NCBI GenBank assembly: GCA_913774625.1
Contig: CAJYHL010000051.1
Span: 124,001 to 188,000 of the forward strand
Source of the DNA: an uncultured Acidovorax sp.
GTDB lineage: Bacteria > Pseudomonadota > Gammaproteobacteria > Burkholderiales > Burkholderiaceae_C
Length of the DNA: 64,000 nt
Direction: 5' to 3'
In this document: positions 63,997-64,000 of the stretch, one piece after another
Numbering within the stretch: the stretch's first letter is position 1
Layout: each line of letters opens with the position of its first letter
Notes under the pieces: generated by a model
What the model saw: only the letters and a program-made list of their open reading frames with translations
Told to the model about the DNA's origin: nothing
Databases searched by the model: none
Made by a program: the position numbers and the translations under genes

Positions 63997-64000
63997 ATGC

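Overview
The window is GC-rich, densely coded DNA with Burkholderiales gene content and order, most likely Comamonadaceae (the Acidovorax/Delftia/Comamonas neighbourhood). The supporting signs are an internally duplicated UvrA, a xerC-DUF484-dapF run, an unlinked rnpB, Bug/TctC-type binding proteins and a PreTA-based pyrimidine pathway. The genus is inferred from gene content, not from a marker search. Base composition falls visibly only at the right end, after about 59.1 kb.

Layout. 1-6.3 kb: the 3' part of a tandem-duplicated uvrA, a divergent MFS/LysR pair and a small lipoprotein. 6.4-20.2 kb: a possible biosynthesis, export and regulation island. A class III aminotransferase, a FemAB-like acyltransferase and an arginase-fold protein run rightward. 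They converge on a nine-gene leftward operon: TolC-like lipoprotein, ABC permease, ABC ATPase, membrane fusion protein, HAD phosphatase, alpha/beta hydrolase, two SMR/EamA half-transporters and a DegT-type PLP enzyme. A response regulator and sensor kinase diverge from that operon. 20.2-26.3 kb: pyrC, DUF3025, htpX, a LysE exporter and three regulators. 26.4-35 kb: an acyl-CoA catabolic operon (PimF/PimC/PimD-like enzymes, enoyl-CoA hydratase, CaiB-type CoA transferase, class II aldolase, Bug receptor) with a divergent LysR gene. 35.2-37.3 kb: a chemoreceptor and a YXWGXW lipoprotein. 37.3-45.5 kb: reductive pyrimidine degradation (TetR/RutR-like regulator, preT, preA, NCS1 permease, dihydropyrimidinase, ureidopropionase-type amidohydrolase), with two tandem operators in the control region. 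45.6-59.6 kb: housekeeping genes, including a queuosine-precursor-type transporter, the ybhPON-like EEP/clsB/YbhN operon, cysK, rnpB, xerC, DUF484, dapF, a Nudix-MBL fusion and an RluF-like protein lacking its catalytic Asp.

The most unusual region is 59.7-64 kb: the decayed head and first cassettes of an integron. A 5' scrap of an integron integrase (intI) abuts an IS30-family relic, which also truncates a YkvA/DUF1232 gene, so no working integrase is left here. A candidate attI site follows, then four cassette genes separated by attC sites. The attC site of cassette 1 is split by a 1.5-kb IS110-family (IS1111-group) element with 11-bp subterminal inverted repeats. Downstream of its transposase, a foldable non-coding RNA region shows an internal loop. 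One side of the loop matches the left half of the attC target and the other side is complementary to the right half. This is what a bridge/seeker RNA programmed to hit attC would look like, and it is the best lead in the window.

Coordinates and translations were read by eye and from the ORF track. Family names come from recognisable motifs; no database search was run.
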